64,000 nucleotides of DNA, taken from assembly GCA_023653785.1 (NCBI GenBank), contig JAMKCH010072154.1, positions 1-64,000 of the forward strand. Reading direction: 5' to 3'. A program made the translations under genes and the position numbers. The notes under the pieces were generated by a model that had not been told where the DNA came from, ran no database searches, and saw only the letters and a list, made by a program, of their open reading frames with translations. Positions 1 through 11,400 of this stretch are shown piece by piece. This DNA is from Ophioderma brevispina. Taxonomy: Eukaryota; Echinodermata; Ophiuroidea; Amphilepidida; Ophiodermatidae. Position 1 is the first letter of the stretch; each line of letters starts with the position of its first letter.

Positions 1-583
1 TTCTTAAAGGGGCATATTTGTGATCCACAGCCTGTCTCCCCGACTTATGTCAAACAAGTTTAGATTGTATATCTCTGAACAGTTCACTGAGTATAATATG
101 TGTGCATAATCTACGTGAAATTTGATATACCTGAAGAAATTCGCAAGTTCTGAAATGGACAGAAATTACATACAGTGGCCTATGGGGTACTGTGATACCA
201 ACATTCACGACAAAACATCAAAACGCACCATCAGAATCAACTGAAATTTTAGAAATGACCTTTTATCGGGCATATCTAGTGAACTATAAACAAAAAATTA
301 AGATACTTAAGACCACAAAATGCACCTTTAATGAAAAACAAGTAGCACAAATTTCTTACATAATCATCTTGAAAATTTATCTTCTGAAAATATATTAGTT
401 TACATCCAATAAAGACATTTGCCTAGTAACTTTATCTGACATCTTGATTGCTTGCCCACCTACCTACCATTGTCCCACCACATACTTACCCCTGCCAAAT
501 CCCGCACAATATACTACAACACGCAAACAGAACCAAACTGTGCCCCCTCCCCTCACACAACTCACACACCCAACCCAACCCAC
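1..583. other. Intron; MITE-like terminus at left edge
   Basis: No exon found. Bases 3-45 (CTTAAAGGGGCATATTTGTG and the following CCACAGCC) match the terminus of the inverted-repeat element at 37,229-37,477, so a copy of that element probably begins here. The rest is AT-rich with nothing else recognisable. Confidence 0.5.
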
Positions 584-794
584 CTTGATTCTGGAGGAGG
601 TCTCTCAACCAATGTGAATGCTGCCTCCCAGTGCATGGTTCCACATGTAACATCCACCAGTGCCTTGTTATCACCCATTTTGGTGTAGGTTTCAGCTGCA
701 TAGGCATACTGTTCCATCTTCTGAAGAGTACTCGGAACATTTGCCGGAGGTTTCTCTCTCTGCTTTGTCCAGCTTCCTGGCCACGTCAATCAAC
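584..794 (-). CDS. IFT122: IFT122 exon, [22 protein letters not shown] block (frameshifted)
   Basis: The last exon visible. Acceptor CTGTTACAG, then G-TTG-ATT-GAC giving [15 protein letters not shown]. A damaged stretch follows, then [21 protein letters not shown], and after another slip MHWEAAFTLVER ending in SR before the donor GTGGGTTGG. Human reads [54 protein letters not shown]. At least three indels. The remaining C-terminal part of the gene must lie left of position 1; I found no further exon in 1-583. Confidence 0.85.
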
Positions 795-2718
795 CTGTAA
801 CAGTTGAAACGTGATAGGAATTCAGACGATGGAACCAGCCTCATTCATATGGCAACTCACCAAAAAAATACCAAAGAATTTACATCAATACAGGTGCAAA
901 CACAAACCACAAACCAATTTGAGTGCCTTTGATGGGGTCGGTCATGGGTGATCCCATGGACCCACATACGACCTCACCCTCGGTATCCATACAAAAGGAA
1001 TTAAGAAGAAATAACCCTTCCAGTGGAGTCGATTCTTTAGCTCCAACGGTTTTGGAATAGAAACATTCCTTGACAACCAATACAAATTCAGGATTTTCAC
1101 CAAGATTTCGTTTTTACGTGTTAAAACCCAATGGCGAGGCTTAACAATTGGGACGTCGTGACTGCCCTCCCATGATAGAATTCAGGCTTTCTACCATGTA
1201 CATTTCTGATCAACATTGCATAAATCTATCATTTTTTGCTGCACGACTTTCATGAATTATTCAATCCCCTCTTGGCCACATGTAATTTTCATGATTTAAT
1301 AATTTGCTGCAAAAAGTAGCAAAAGTATAGTTTGCCCACCAGCAAGAAAAGTGACGTAAATAGCATGCGCGCAGCATTAAACCCAGATGGTGTACACTAA
1401 GTCCCACCTGCGTCGAGGCAGAACAAAGCAGGCCCATGCGCAATACGCATTCAAAATCGCAGATGAGAGTATTCAAATCTCTCATGCTTTTAATGATGCA
1501 ATTAAATTAATTTATTGGGAAAAGGGTTGCACATGGTTTACTCGGTGTAATGAGCAGCAAATTCCCACACATATACCCTGAGCCATTTAACAGTTTGTTA
1601 GAAACCTTGTCATGTTAACAGGACCCCATTACATCACTATCTACAGCTAAATGCTTTACCTAGTCTATACTTCAATATCTACCTAGTCTATACTTCAATA
1701 TCTACCTAGTATACTTCATTTCCTTAGTAGTCAGTGAGATGAGTTGGTAGGCCCAAAATAAACAACGTGATCATAGTTAATAATGCAAGGCATTTTACAT
1801 ACCGCACAATTTAGACGGAACATTGCGAATGTGCATAAAAGCGGTGTCAAGGTTATGAAAATATATGCTAACAAAGCTTAGCAACAGCTTGGTTCTCAAA
1901 TGGACAAAAAATTGTTTCAAAGTAATCTGTCCAAAAATTTCCAAATTTAATAATTAATTTTAATTAATAAATTACTGAACTGATTATAGCACCTTTCACG
2001 CAGATCAAACATGGTTACATGAATTACGCTACCACTTGAATACATCAGCTGCCATCAGCCAAGCTACTCATACCTTTGGGTTGCCCTAAATGGACAATAT
2101 TTCTAGTAACTCCCCATTTTGCACATTGGGTAGGCGATGGCAATTGAGAATAAGTGTCTTACCCCTAGACACAACACGTTGGCGGCAAGAGGGACTTAAA
2201 ACCCAAGTTATTGGGATCACAAGACAAGTGCTCTTGCCACCTTGCAGCTTCTCAGATGGCGAGAGTTTGATAGTATATCAAATTTTACGCATTCATTCAA
2301 GTGATTTAATTTATTGCACTTTGAAATCATAGACCACTTGACATTCTCTGGCTTATTAAAAATTGTGTATGTGGGTTTATGAAACTTATATACTCATTCT
2401 CTGGGCTTATTTAAGTTTTGTATGTGGGTTTATGAACTAATACTCATTACTCTTACCGATATAATATATTACGTAAAGACGGCCCAAATTCAACAAATTT
2501 ACGACCACTGACATGACCTTTGACCCCAAAAGGGACCCCTCGAAAACGTGACCACAAATTTTGTACGGCAAAGCTCTACCACCATATCAAAATTCATATC
2601 TGTATGTTAACGGACGGTGAAACGCATAGCCGGACAAACAAACAAACCAACCCACAGAGTTGTTTTTTTTTAGTAATATAGAAGATTGTGTCAAGTATAA
2701 ATCTTTCCTAATCCTTAC
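795..2718. other. Intron with two small tandem repeats
   Basis: Between two IFT122 exons. Around 1,660-1,720 a ~23-bp unit (CTACCTAGTCTATACTTCAA and following TAT) occurs nearly three times. Around 2,341-2,450 a ~55-bp unit containing TGTATGTGGGTTTATGAA occurs twice. At 2,470-2,660 a stretch with ATGACCTTTGACC and ending GACAAACAAACAAACC followed by a T-run looks like the tail of an interspersed repeat. A minus-strand open frame at 880-1,080 matches nothing I know. Confidence 0.4.
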
Positions 2719-2885
2719 ATATCAGCCCATCCATGGTCTCCTATTATCTCTATGGCCTTAAGATGTTCTCCAGCAGACAGGTACATCTCAGCTGCAGCTC
2801 TTGGTTCATTGATATTCTTAGCCCAGTCGGCTTGTTTGCTGATTAGCAACTTCTTATCTTGAGGATCTCCGGTGCCAATAAATTC
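2719..2885 (-). CDS. IFT122: IFT122 exon, [18 protein letters not shown] block
   Basis: 167 bp in one open frame: [40 protein letters not shown], then [15 protein letters not shown], leaving two bases (AT) that join a G in the next exon to give Met. Human reads [56 protein letters not shown]. Acceptor ATATTCAG, donor GTAAGG. No frame damage. Confidence 0.95.
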
Positions 2886-3269
2886 CTGAATATTTACAGA
2901 TAGTCACACATTAACATGTGAAATGGGAGATGATTTACTTGAAGCAGATCATTTGGCAACTTTGGTGAATGTTTATTTCTGTAGAATCTGTAGAAGCATC
3001 ACATGCACTTTCAATAATGACTGCAGGCCTTAAGGCAAGCACTAATAAGTATGTACAAATACTCAGACATATGGATTGATAATCTGTACAGAATTATCAC
3101 TATCACCAAGGGCCCATAACAGGTTTGTCGGTGTGATGAAAGGTCCATAAGTGCAATGTTGGCCATTTGTCCGAAATGCCCATCAAACATACTATTATTT
3201 TGCAAGTCTTTGGTCAGTTGGCTCTTGAAAGGTTCCTACCGGTACCCGAAGACTCAAGGAAAAAATGTG

Positions 3270-3475
3270 AGCTGGAAATTTTATAAACAAAGATCGTGTA
3301 TTTTAATATGAAGACTCGTAAGTGAGCTTGGGGGGGGGGGCCCTTTTTTAAATTTTTGTTTCACTACCGCGATAGTGTAGGGACAAGCATTATGTATATG
3401 CAAAAAAAAACATGATTTGTTTTGGGAAATTGAGGGACGCCCTCCTCAGGAAAATGTTGAGTCCGCCTTTTGCAG
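3270..3475. repeat. Interspersed repeat, also at 17,970-18,150
   Basis: Shares an ordered series of blocks with 17,970-18,150: GGAAATTTTATAA..CAAAG, then TATGAAGA.., then TGAGCTT, then GACAAGCATTATGT.TATGCAAAAA, then AATT.AG.G. The alignment is gapped but collinear. No terminal repeats were seen, so the family is unassigned. A 10-base G run sits inside. Confidence 0.4.
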
Positions 3476-3649
3476 TCATCATAATACGTGGCAGTCACAC
3501 AGATTTACCACCATAGCAGCGATTGCACTTACGGCCTTGGAAACTCAAAAATGATCTAACAAGCCAATACAAAACAGGACATATGCACCATTAACCTATG
3601 AGGCAAACACACACCAAAATGATGATTGGCTTCGAAAAACTATTCTCAC

Positions 3650-3805
3650 CTTGCCCTTAAACATCGTAGATCTGTGAACATATTCAGGCTCTCTTTTCTG
3701 GACCTGCTCTCTTGTACAGCTTAGCAGCCTCATTAAACTTGCCCGGGTAGGCGTAGCATCGCCAAGAAGAGTGGTCATTTCAGTTTCTCCTCGCCTCTTC
3801 CGCTC
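3650..3805 (-). CDS. IFT122: IFT122 exon, ERKRRGE..KLYKRAG block (frameshifted)
   Basis: Begins after ATTATTCAG with codons for ERKRRGETEMTTLLGDA; one missing T then shifts to [18 protein letters not shown], a missing C precedes ALNMFTDL, and a missing A precedes MFK. Human reads [50 protein letters not shown]. All three losses fall in two- or three-base homopolymers. Donor GTGAGAAT. It continues the helical-repeat region and splices to 2,719-2,885. Confidence 0.9.
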
Positions 3806-4344
3806 CTGAATAATTACAGCAATGCAATAGTTGCAATTACCGATTTTGGTTTATCTTAGAACAGGGGGTTCTCAAATGTGGCCCGTGAGCCAAATCCAGC
3901 CTATAATGACGACGTTTGGCCCACCCAACCAGCCCAAAAACATTACAGGATAAAGAAAAAGAGAGAAACACAGTCGCTAGTTGGCCTTTAGGATGTGCTT
4001 GTTGATAATATGGCTCTTTGGCCATATAGGAAACTAGAGTAGAGGAACACGTGGTCTAGAAATACAAGTCAGTGTTAATTTAAACCTTTAAGGTAAATGT
4101 ACATCACCCATGTACATTAAAACATTTTCAAAATAATTTTAAAAAGAACCTAACACTTTAAGTGTATAGAAGGTCCATGACCCAACATTTGTTTTTTGCT
4201 TGCCATATTTAACTGCTAAATCATTTGTGCTCAAAAAGTTTATGCAATTGCCTAAATATCAGTTGCGCATATATTTTGATGGAAAAAATCAAATCGGCCA
4301 TTGGCATTTTTATGATCAATTAGTATAAAAAAAAGGGCCGAATC

Positions 4345-5102
4345 GACTTACGCGATGCGGTTAAAATATGTCCCCGCCGAAAGTTGCGATCACTACACCA
4401 TGCAAGGTATGCAACTTCAACACAAACCACCCCTCCCCAATACACCCAGCTAAACCACTCCACCCCCTCCCCAACACCCGCACAAACCCACCCCTCCCCA
4501 ACACCCGAAAAACACCACGCCTCTCCAACACCCAACAAATCAAACCCTCATCCCCAAAAACCCCCCGCAACACTCCCACCCCACCTCCCCAACACCATGT
4601 AACACCCCACCCCTCCCCACACCCCGGACCAACACAACACCCCCTCACCAACACCCCGCGCCGCAACAACACCCGCGCCGCGCCGAAAACCCCCGCAAAC
4701 CCCACCCCTCCCCAACAACCCCACAATCAACCACCCCCCCCCTCCCCAACATCCCGCAATTACAACCCCTCCCCAAACACCCCGCAAATACCAACCCCTC
4801 CCCAATATCCCCGACCAACACCCCACCCCTTCCCCAACATCACCACCCATCCCCTATAGCAATAAGTTCGTCTCATGTAGAGAATGAATTTTGCATATCC
4901 GACCGCTGGTTAACCATTTCAGAGGATACATTTGCATATTAATAGCTCATTTGCATACCTAAGCCCCAAATATCACATACTTTCAAATTGCAAAAAAGAT
5001 GTGCCTCATGATAGGCTTTCACGCAGCACAGAAGTAATTCTTGGAGCATCGATTACTGTTTCCAAAATATAGCAATTACGCGATTTTGGCATACTTAATT
5101 AG
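4345..5102 (+). mobile_element. Helentron/pearl-like element, 5' part with C-rich minisatellite (split by copy A)
   Basis: Collinear with 55,160-56,010: a leader containing AATATGTCCC and GTTGCGATCACTA, then a C-rich minisatellite (4,400-4,855), then an AT-rich spacer with TTTGCATAT, TAGCTCATTTGCATACCTAAG and AATATAGCAATT, ending in GGCATACTTAATTAG. The element resumes at about 13,592 after the composite insertion. The order (unique leader, minisatellite, ~160-bp cores, tetranucleotide repeat, 3' hairpin) recalls the Helentron-associated pearl elements known from bivalves and other invertebrates; the assignment is inferred. Confidence 0.5.
4400..4855. repeat. C-rich minisatellite (CCCCTCCCCAACAC..)
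   Basis: Irregular tandem array of ~18-25 bp units built on CCCCTCCCCAACACCCCGCA. The minus strand carries many GGGGAGGGG and GGGGTG blocks, so G-quadruplex or i-motif folding is possible. It produces long spurious open frames on both strands. A homologous array lies at 55,215-55,775. Confidence 0.85.
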
Positions 5103-5427
5103 TCAAAAACACATTATGTTTTAAATCATTTAACTTGACCTGATGTCATTTCAATGGTTGACTGAAAATCTATGCAGTTCCCTTCTGAGGAAGTGGAATG
5201 CCCAAATTACCATAATAAAACCCCACTAAAAAAGAGACATGGTCCGACCAGTGACCCCAGGGCACACCCTGTCGACCTTAGCTCTGCCTTAATTCCGTTT
5301 TGGCCTAAAACCCCACGGAGCGTGAAAAATATCATGCTGTGGGGCGGGTCCGGAAGCGGGAAAGTCAAAACATTGGAAAGGAAATCAGGCTTCAGTTAAT
5401 ATGATTTATAAAACATATGTGTTTTGA
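5103..5427. mobile_element. Small foldback element, copy A
   Basis: About 325 bp with near-terminal inverted repeats of ~70 bp: the left end (TCAAAAACACATTATG.. TTTAAATCAT.. GTCATTTCAATGGTTGACTG) is the reverse complement of the right end (..AACATTGGAAAGGAAATC..GATTTATAAAACATATGTGTTTTGA). No coding capacity. It abuts the large element starting at 5,428. Its left arm (about 5,140-5,310) also pairs with 13,395-13,591. Confidence 0.75.
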
Positions 5428-7879
5428 ATAAAGCATTACACTGAACTGATTTCCTTTACACCAATGTTGACTGTAAATAATGCACTAAACCTATCGTTGA
5501 ATGAATAAATTTCAATCAACACCAGACTTAGCACACTCAGTCGGAGATGGGCATGATATGTCAGAGCAGCCAACAGGATGCAGTCAAGGTAGACCAAAAA
5601 CGCCAGCAGAGCCCAAAAAAAACACAGGAATCTACGATTCCTAAAAGTCAGGAAGGCCAATAACTCACATAGATAGTTGGAGGGTACACCAGGGGTGAGT
5701 AAAGAGGACCTCAGACTTTATAAGTGATTAAAAGGACCTGTCAAAAGTGTTTTGGAAGCGGATAGCCAGAGAAGCGAATCCCGCCGACGAGAGAGAAGGG
5801 AACCCCAAGCCTAAGGAATAGGGGAGAGGGGGTAGAGCCTCCGAACAGAGACTGGAGTGCCGACGTAGCCTGGACAAAAGGGCCAGAAGCACCCGCGGCA
5901 AAAGGCAGGGAGGACCAAGGCCTCACAGCATCGCGAACAATGAGGGGATACGGGAAGGAGCCAGAGAAGCGCAAGGCGGGCCCGCGTAAAGACGCGAGGC
6001 AAAGAGCGCTCCTCCTCTGATTTCTCCATTTCCCTTCAGCCCTTTGCCTGTTTCTCCCGGTTTTTCTTTCCATTCCCAACCCAAAAAACGGAGGTGAGCG
6101 GGCCCCCTAGAGAAGGGGTACGATCAGGAGCACACAGAGGAAGAACCCCGTGGAAGAGAGGGCTCCCCGGGGGAGAAGAGGGAGATAAAGGTTGATGAGA
6201 CTGAATGAAGGCTAAGGCCCCAGCCCCGGTGGAGGGTGAGAGAAAAGTCCGACCCGGACCCAGGAGAAGAAGCTAGAAGACAAGTACAAGGAGAAGGAAA
6301 GAAAATCTCCGATAATCCAGCCGGGAGGAAAGGGGACCCGAAAGGAGTAATAAAAGGCGGAGGGCTAGAGCGACGCCGCACCAAGGATCGATTGGTAGGG
6401 GCTTCGCCAAGAGAGCTCGCCGATTAGAACTCAGAGGTTATCGGGTCCAGAAAACGCTACGCCTTGAGGGTAATGAACGAAACCACGTCAGACGAAGGGC
6501 GAACGAACAACCTATGTGTGGTAGGCCGGAGCCTACGTTGACCGAAAAAATCAGCCAGCGATGATCGAAAAAAGCCAACAAAGCCTCAAAAATAAGCGAA
6601 AAAAGTCCCAACCTCAGACTGGCTAATCAGGAGGGGAAGGGACGATTCAGGCCTCGACTCGGCAGGGGGGTAGACAGAACTACCGAGGAAAGAACGAGGA
6701 AGACCTCCGACAAAACCGGAAGCCGCGACTAGGCGTGGGCACCAGGCATCTAAGGGGCAATCCGAAGCAAACGAGTAGTCAAATGCCTTAGATAGAATTA
6801 AACTAGCCACTTCCCCAGATCGGGGCAGCGTCAAACCTGGCCCAAAAAAAAAAAGTAGACAAAGTGGGGGGTAAACCACCGAGAAGAGAAGTCTACCAGA
6901 GGGGGAGAACCAGAGGTAGCTCCTGCAGAAAAAGAAAAGAAAACGAGTCGAGCCCGAGAGGCGACCCGAGTCGAGTAGTCGATAGCTCACTAACTGCTCG
7001 GGGAAGCCCGAGCAGAAGCCAAACCAGTGGTGACTGTCAGCAGAGAGCACGGTGACAAGCCGTAGGTAGAAGGACCAGAATTGAACCTAACATGCGGAGG
7101 GAACTTCTGCGACCAAACGACCAAAACGGGATCGAGGAGGAGGCAAACAGAAGCGCTTAGCCGAACACCGGCGACGGGCCAAAGGATGCCACCAAGAGAG
7201 GACCCGTGCAGCACAGCGCTTCGACACAAGATCTCACGAGGAGAAGAGAGGTGAAGAGATGCCACCGGAGAGGTGCAACCCGAACGGGCGAGATACCGAA
7301 AAAGAAGGATCAACAAGCCAGAGAAAAGGGAGTAGTAACACCAACTCGGTCAACCAAAATCGAGAAGTTGAAAACAGGGAGGGGATGACTCACAATGGGG
7401 GGATTACGCACCGAGGACCATTCCCACCCTGGGAGCGAGAAGCTCCAACCGAGCGAACGTCGGGGAAGTGGGCAGGCCACCCTGTTAAGAGACATCCCAG
7501 GGTCGTAAAGACAAGGAGCCAGGCAACCCGAACGTGCCCCCAGGAACCCCGAGGGGTGGTACTAAGGGGGGAAGCCACAAGATCCAGTTCGCACACGGCG
7601 GGGCGGGAGGACAAGACCAAGCCGACACTGCCCAGGAAACAACTGTGAAAGCGCCAGTGAAAGCGAGTAGGAGAACCACCAAACAATGGGAAACCCGTCG
7701 CGGGGAATCCATCTAGGCCAGCACAGGAGACAGAAGGCGCGGCCAAAGAAAAGAAAAACCCAGCAGAGAAGAGATTTCGAACAACGGAAAGCTGAAACCG
7801 CTGGAGAGGCAGGGGAACCCCCAAAGACAGATCCCGAAGAATCGGGAGCACACCCCGGGCCTGAAAGCCCGAGGAGAAC

Positions 7880-7990
7880 CGCGATTAGGCCCGACGAGCC
7901 CCCCAACGCTAGGTCCCGGAACGAGCCCCAACGCTAGACGGGGAACAAGGCCCCGACGTAAAGCCCGTATGACGAGCCCAAAGAGGGCAT
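7880..7990. repeat. Short tandem block (AGGCCCGACGAGCCCCAACGCT-type), copy A
   Basis: About four degenerate units of ~24 bp built on GGCCCGACGAGCCCC and CAACGCTAG. The equivalent block in copy B (about 21,060-21,190) is longer and cleaner. Confidence 0.6.
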
Positions 7991-10739
7991 CGACAAGCCG
8001 ACCCAAAAACCCGTGTCCAGGTCCCCCCGAGGAGACAGCGGACCAGGGGAGTCAGCTGGGAGCCCAAGGAATGTGCGAGAACTGTCAAAGCAGCCCCCTA
8101 ACTCCCGAACAAACGGGAGGGAAGGACCCACGGTCAAGTCCAGGCGAAGTCGAAAGACCTCAAGGCTAAGAGTTAAGGCCCTGGAGCACAGGTATAGGTT
8201 AGCGCAACAGAGCCAAACCACCCGCCGCGCTAGGACAAACAGAGCCCCAGATGGGGGTCGAGGGCATTCCACCTGGGTGGGAGCCAAGCCCAAGGAGGGA
8301 ACCCGAGCATCATTGTCAAGACGGAGTGACCAAAGCCGAGACCGGCAAGAGCAGGCTAGGCCATAGCCGGCACCGCCGGCATGTGGCAGCCGAGGTCTAC
8401 GCGCCCGCACAAAAGGGGAGGACGGTGAGGCAAGGGAGAACAGGCCAAGGCGCAACGTGCAGGCTCCCCATCGGGTTGTGTAAGGCAAAGGGAGGAAGGG
8501 CACAGAGCACCTACCCCAGGCCTGAGCCGGCCCGTGAAGACCCCGGAGGGGCCCCGCCAGCCCAGCATAGGCTAGGCCTCGTAAACCCAGAGGGGGCCAA
8601 CGTGGTAACCACCCAGCAGCAGGACATACAGCCCAGTCACAGCCGACAGGGGCCCAGCCAAAGCTGCGTGGGAGGGAAGAACCAGGGCCAGCTACCCCAA
8701 ATGGAGATGAAAGGTCTAAGCGAGAGAGAGAAGCAAAGCTAGGCGATAAAAAGCCCCAAGGCCTAGGCCAAGCGAAGTCCAAAAGACCGCCAAGGCTAAG
8801 GCCACGACCTCCCAATGAAGTCAGGGGCTAAAGACGCAAAAAGACCAGTAAGGCAGGCTTGAAACCTGGGCTAAACCCCAAGGGGGAAAAGAGACAAACG
8901 CCAGACGGCAACTGTCACTAGCCCCGACTCGGAAGGAAGCGGCGCCTAGGCCGCGTGATCCCAAGAGGGGGGAGGCAGCGAAGCTGCATCAAGCCCGAGC
9001 CCAAGCTCACAAAGGAGCACGGACCAGGCTAGGTGGGTAGCGTAAGCCTAACAGCCAGGCCTGAGGAGCCAGGACAGCCAAGGCCTAAATGACCCAGAGC
9101 CTAACTGGCAGAGACCAGAGCCTCAAAGTCCCCGGATGATGCACACGAACGGGAAGAGGCTAGCACCACGAAGGCACGCTAGGCTTACCGGGTCTCTGTA
9201 TTTGTCCCTACCGGGAGAGAAAAAGGAAGAGGAAATAAGGGGACACCTTTCCCCCTCCCTTCGTTCGGCCGCCAATCGTCAACTCTGCGCACACCCCCTC
9301 CGGTCTTTCTGGATCTCACATGCGTTCATTCCCTACCTGCTTTCTTGTTTTTTCATCTTTTCAGGCCGCGACGGAGGACAAGCGACGAGCGCGTAGCCGG
9401 GAGCAGAGGATTAAAGGCCTAAGGTCTGGATCTCGAAGAAGCTGCAAGCTGTAGCACGGCCGGATGCGCCCCATGCCCAGTCCGAGGCGGGCTAGGCCAC
9501 CCACAGGGCAGGCAGGAGCATCCCCGGGATGGGGGGACCCTGCATGCAGAAGATAGAGCAACGTCAGAGACTGGGCGCTAGTTAACTCCGGGGACTCTAC
9601 ACAAGGTGAAGGGTTCCACGCCACGGGCCAGTGCGACATGCCAGCCAGGCGGTGAAAGCCACTCAAGCTAGGCCGCCCCCGTAGGGGAGCCCGGCCAAAG
9701 AGCAGACTTGAACAGACCCAAGAGAACCACGACAGACTTACGCTCCCTGAGGGGGATTGCCAGAGAGCCAAGGCGCGCGACATCACGCAAAGGGAAAGAC
9801 AGGTACGAGGCGCCGAGAGTTGTAAAGTCAACACCAGGGAATGCGGACAATAAATCAAGGACCCCTTGTTCTCAGATGTTCCACCCTTGCCTTATGCCTT
9901 AACACCCCCTACCGTCCCCCTCCCCTTCTGGACGAAGCACTATTCCATCCTGCGTATGATCGCCCTCCGTTTTCGCCTTTGGCTTACTACACGCATGCTC
10001 AGACGGCCTTAGAGCTTTGCTTTACCAGTCTTCGCGGAGCGTTCCATACACTTCCTCCCGCCCCTACTCTGTTATTGCCCCCTGAACCTTCCCCCCGTTC
10101 ACTTATACGGTGCGGTACCGTCGCTACGTGTCCTAAGCCTCGCCATGTCTGGAAGGCTGTAGTTGTAGCGAGCCATTGCAAGAGAGTCGCGCGTGATCTA
10201 TGAATGGTTCGATTAGTAGTTGGTGCTGGAATTAGTGCGTGCGGGGGGAGCTGTGGAGAATAGCCAACAACCGCAAGAGATGGAGGGGACCGTGCTCCTA
10301 CCGAGAAACAGCCCCCGTAAGAGGAGAGCAGATGCTGTGGTTAAGCCGGAAATCACGCCAACGACGGCGGATACGGTAATATAAACGGCCACCCGAAAAA
10401 TCAACGCCGATGACGGCGGTAATATAAACGGCCACCCTGCCGCGAGCCCCTACGGGAGGAAGACGCGGGCATAGAGGATGGATGGTATCCAATAAACCCC
10501 AGCCCACCACCTCCGAGAAGGTGATACGCTATAAACAAGGGAGGACTACTCACGCCCGAGAAGACGGGGAGGGCAAGCCCCCACAACCCGCGAAGAGAGA
10601 CTTATAGAGACCCATAGGCTAAAGCACGGGCACGCGGCTCGCCCTGGAAGGGCATGCTGCAGCCTGAACTGAGCCCCCCGTGTAGCCAGCCCCGATGGCT
10701 ACCCCACGAGGGCGCCGAAACGGACCACCAACGGGGTGT

Positions 10740-11400
10740 GTTTGTGTACCGTAACAGCGGAACCGTAGCGGAACCGTAGCGGGACGAACCGCACCAGTAA
10801 AACGCACCCCGGCAACCCCGCCGTGTGTCGAGCGGGCGGGCAACCCTGGCGAAGCGCTGCGCGCCCCACCTAGCCCGTGATTGAGGCCTGGTTAGAGCAT
10901 GCAGCAGAAGCCAGATCAACCCCGCTGGCTAGCAGGCTAGCCATGCGGGTGCTGGTGTGCCGAGACGGCTGGACGTAGCGGAACTAGCTGCGGCGACAGA
11001 CCGGCACCAGAACCGCACCCGGAACCCCGCGTGCGCGGGGGGGGGGCCAACCTAGCGACGACGCGCTGCGCCGCCCCTACCAGCCGTGAAGGCCTGATGA
11101 GCATGCAGCACGAGCCCGCTTAACCCCGCGGGGGCTAGCAGGGCTAGCCATGCGGGGCGTGCCCGTAATGGCTGAACCGTAGCGGGAACTAGCGCAGGAG
11201 AACCGCACCAGTAAACCGCGCACGGACCCGCGTGGCGGGGGCGGGGCGGGAAAACCCATTAGCAGAAGAAGAGTAATGGAGAGGCCTCAACTCGAAAGTG
11301 AAGGCGATGGGTGTGAAGCATGGACAGAACGAGCCAGATAGGCAAAGAGGGCTAGAAGGTAGCCATGCGGGAAGCAGTGAGCATAACGACACCCGCGGCG
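10740..11400. repeat. Internal ~200-bp tandem repeats, copy A
   Basis: A block containing GGCTAGCCATGCGGG, then CCGTAGCGGGAACTAGCG, then ACCGCACCAGTAA, then CCGCGTG.GCGGGG, then GCGCTGCGC recurs at about 10,740-10,930, 10,935-11,140, 11,140-11,360 and partly after 11,360. Spacing is about 205-220 bp. Divergence among units is mostly small indels. The corresponding array in copy B is at 23,430-23,830. Confidence 0.7.

Noticed and set aside
880..1080. Minus-strand frame of 66 codons near IFT122 exons as an extra exon
   Set aside because: It does not fit the family between the adjoining blocks, which already join in phase.
4361..4859. Proline/threonine- and glycine/valine-rich open frames in the C-rich arrays (also 55,233-55,790)
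   Set aside because: They are translations of a minisatellite; any frame stays open because the unit lacks stop codons.
7934..8815. Long minus-strand open frame (293 codons) in copy A, and a 292-codon frame at 20,908-21,786 in copy B
   Set aside because: Composition-driven Leu/Gly/Pro/Arg/Ser text in GC-rich DNA. The homologous DNA does not keep the same frame between copies, and no domain is visible.
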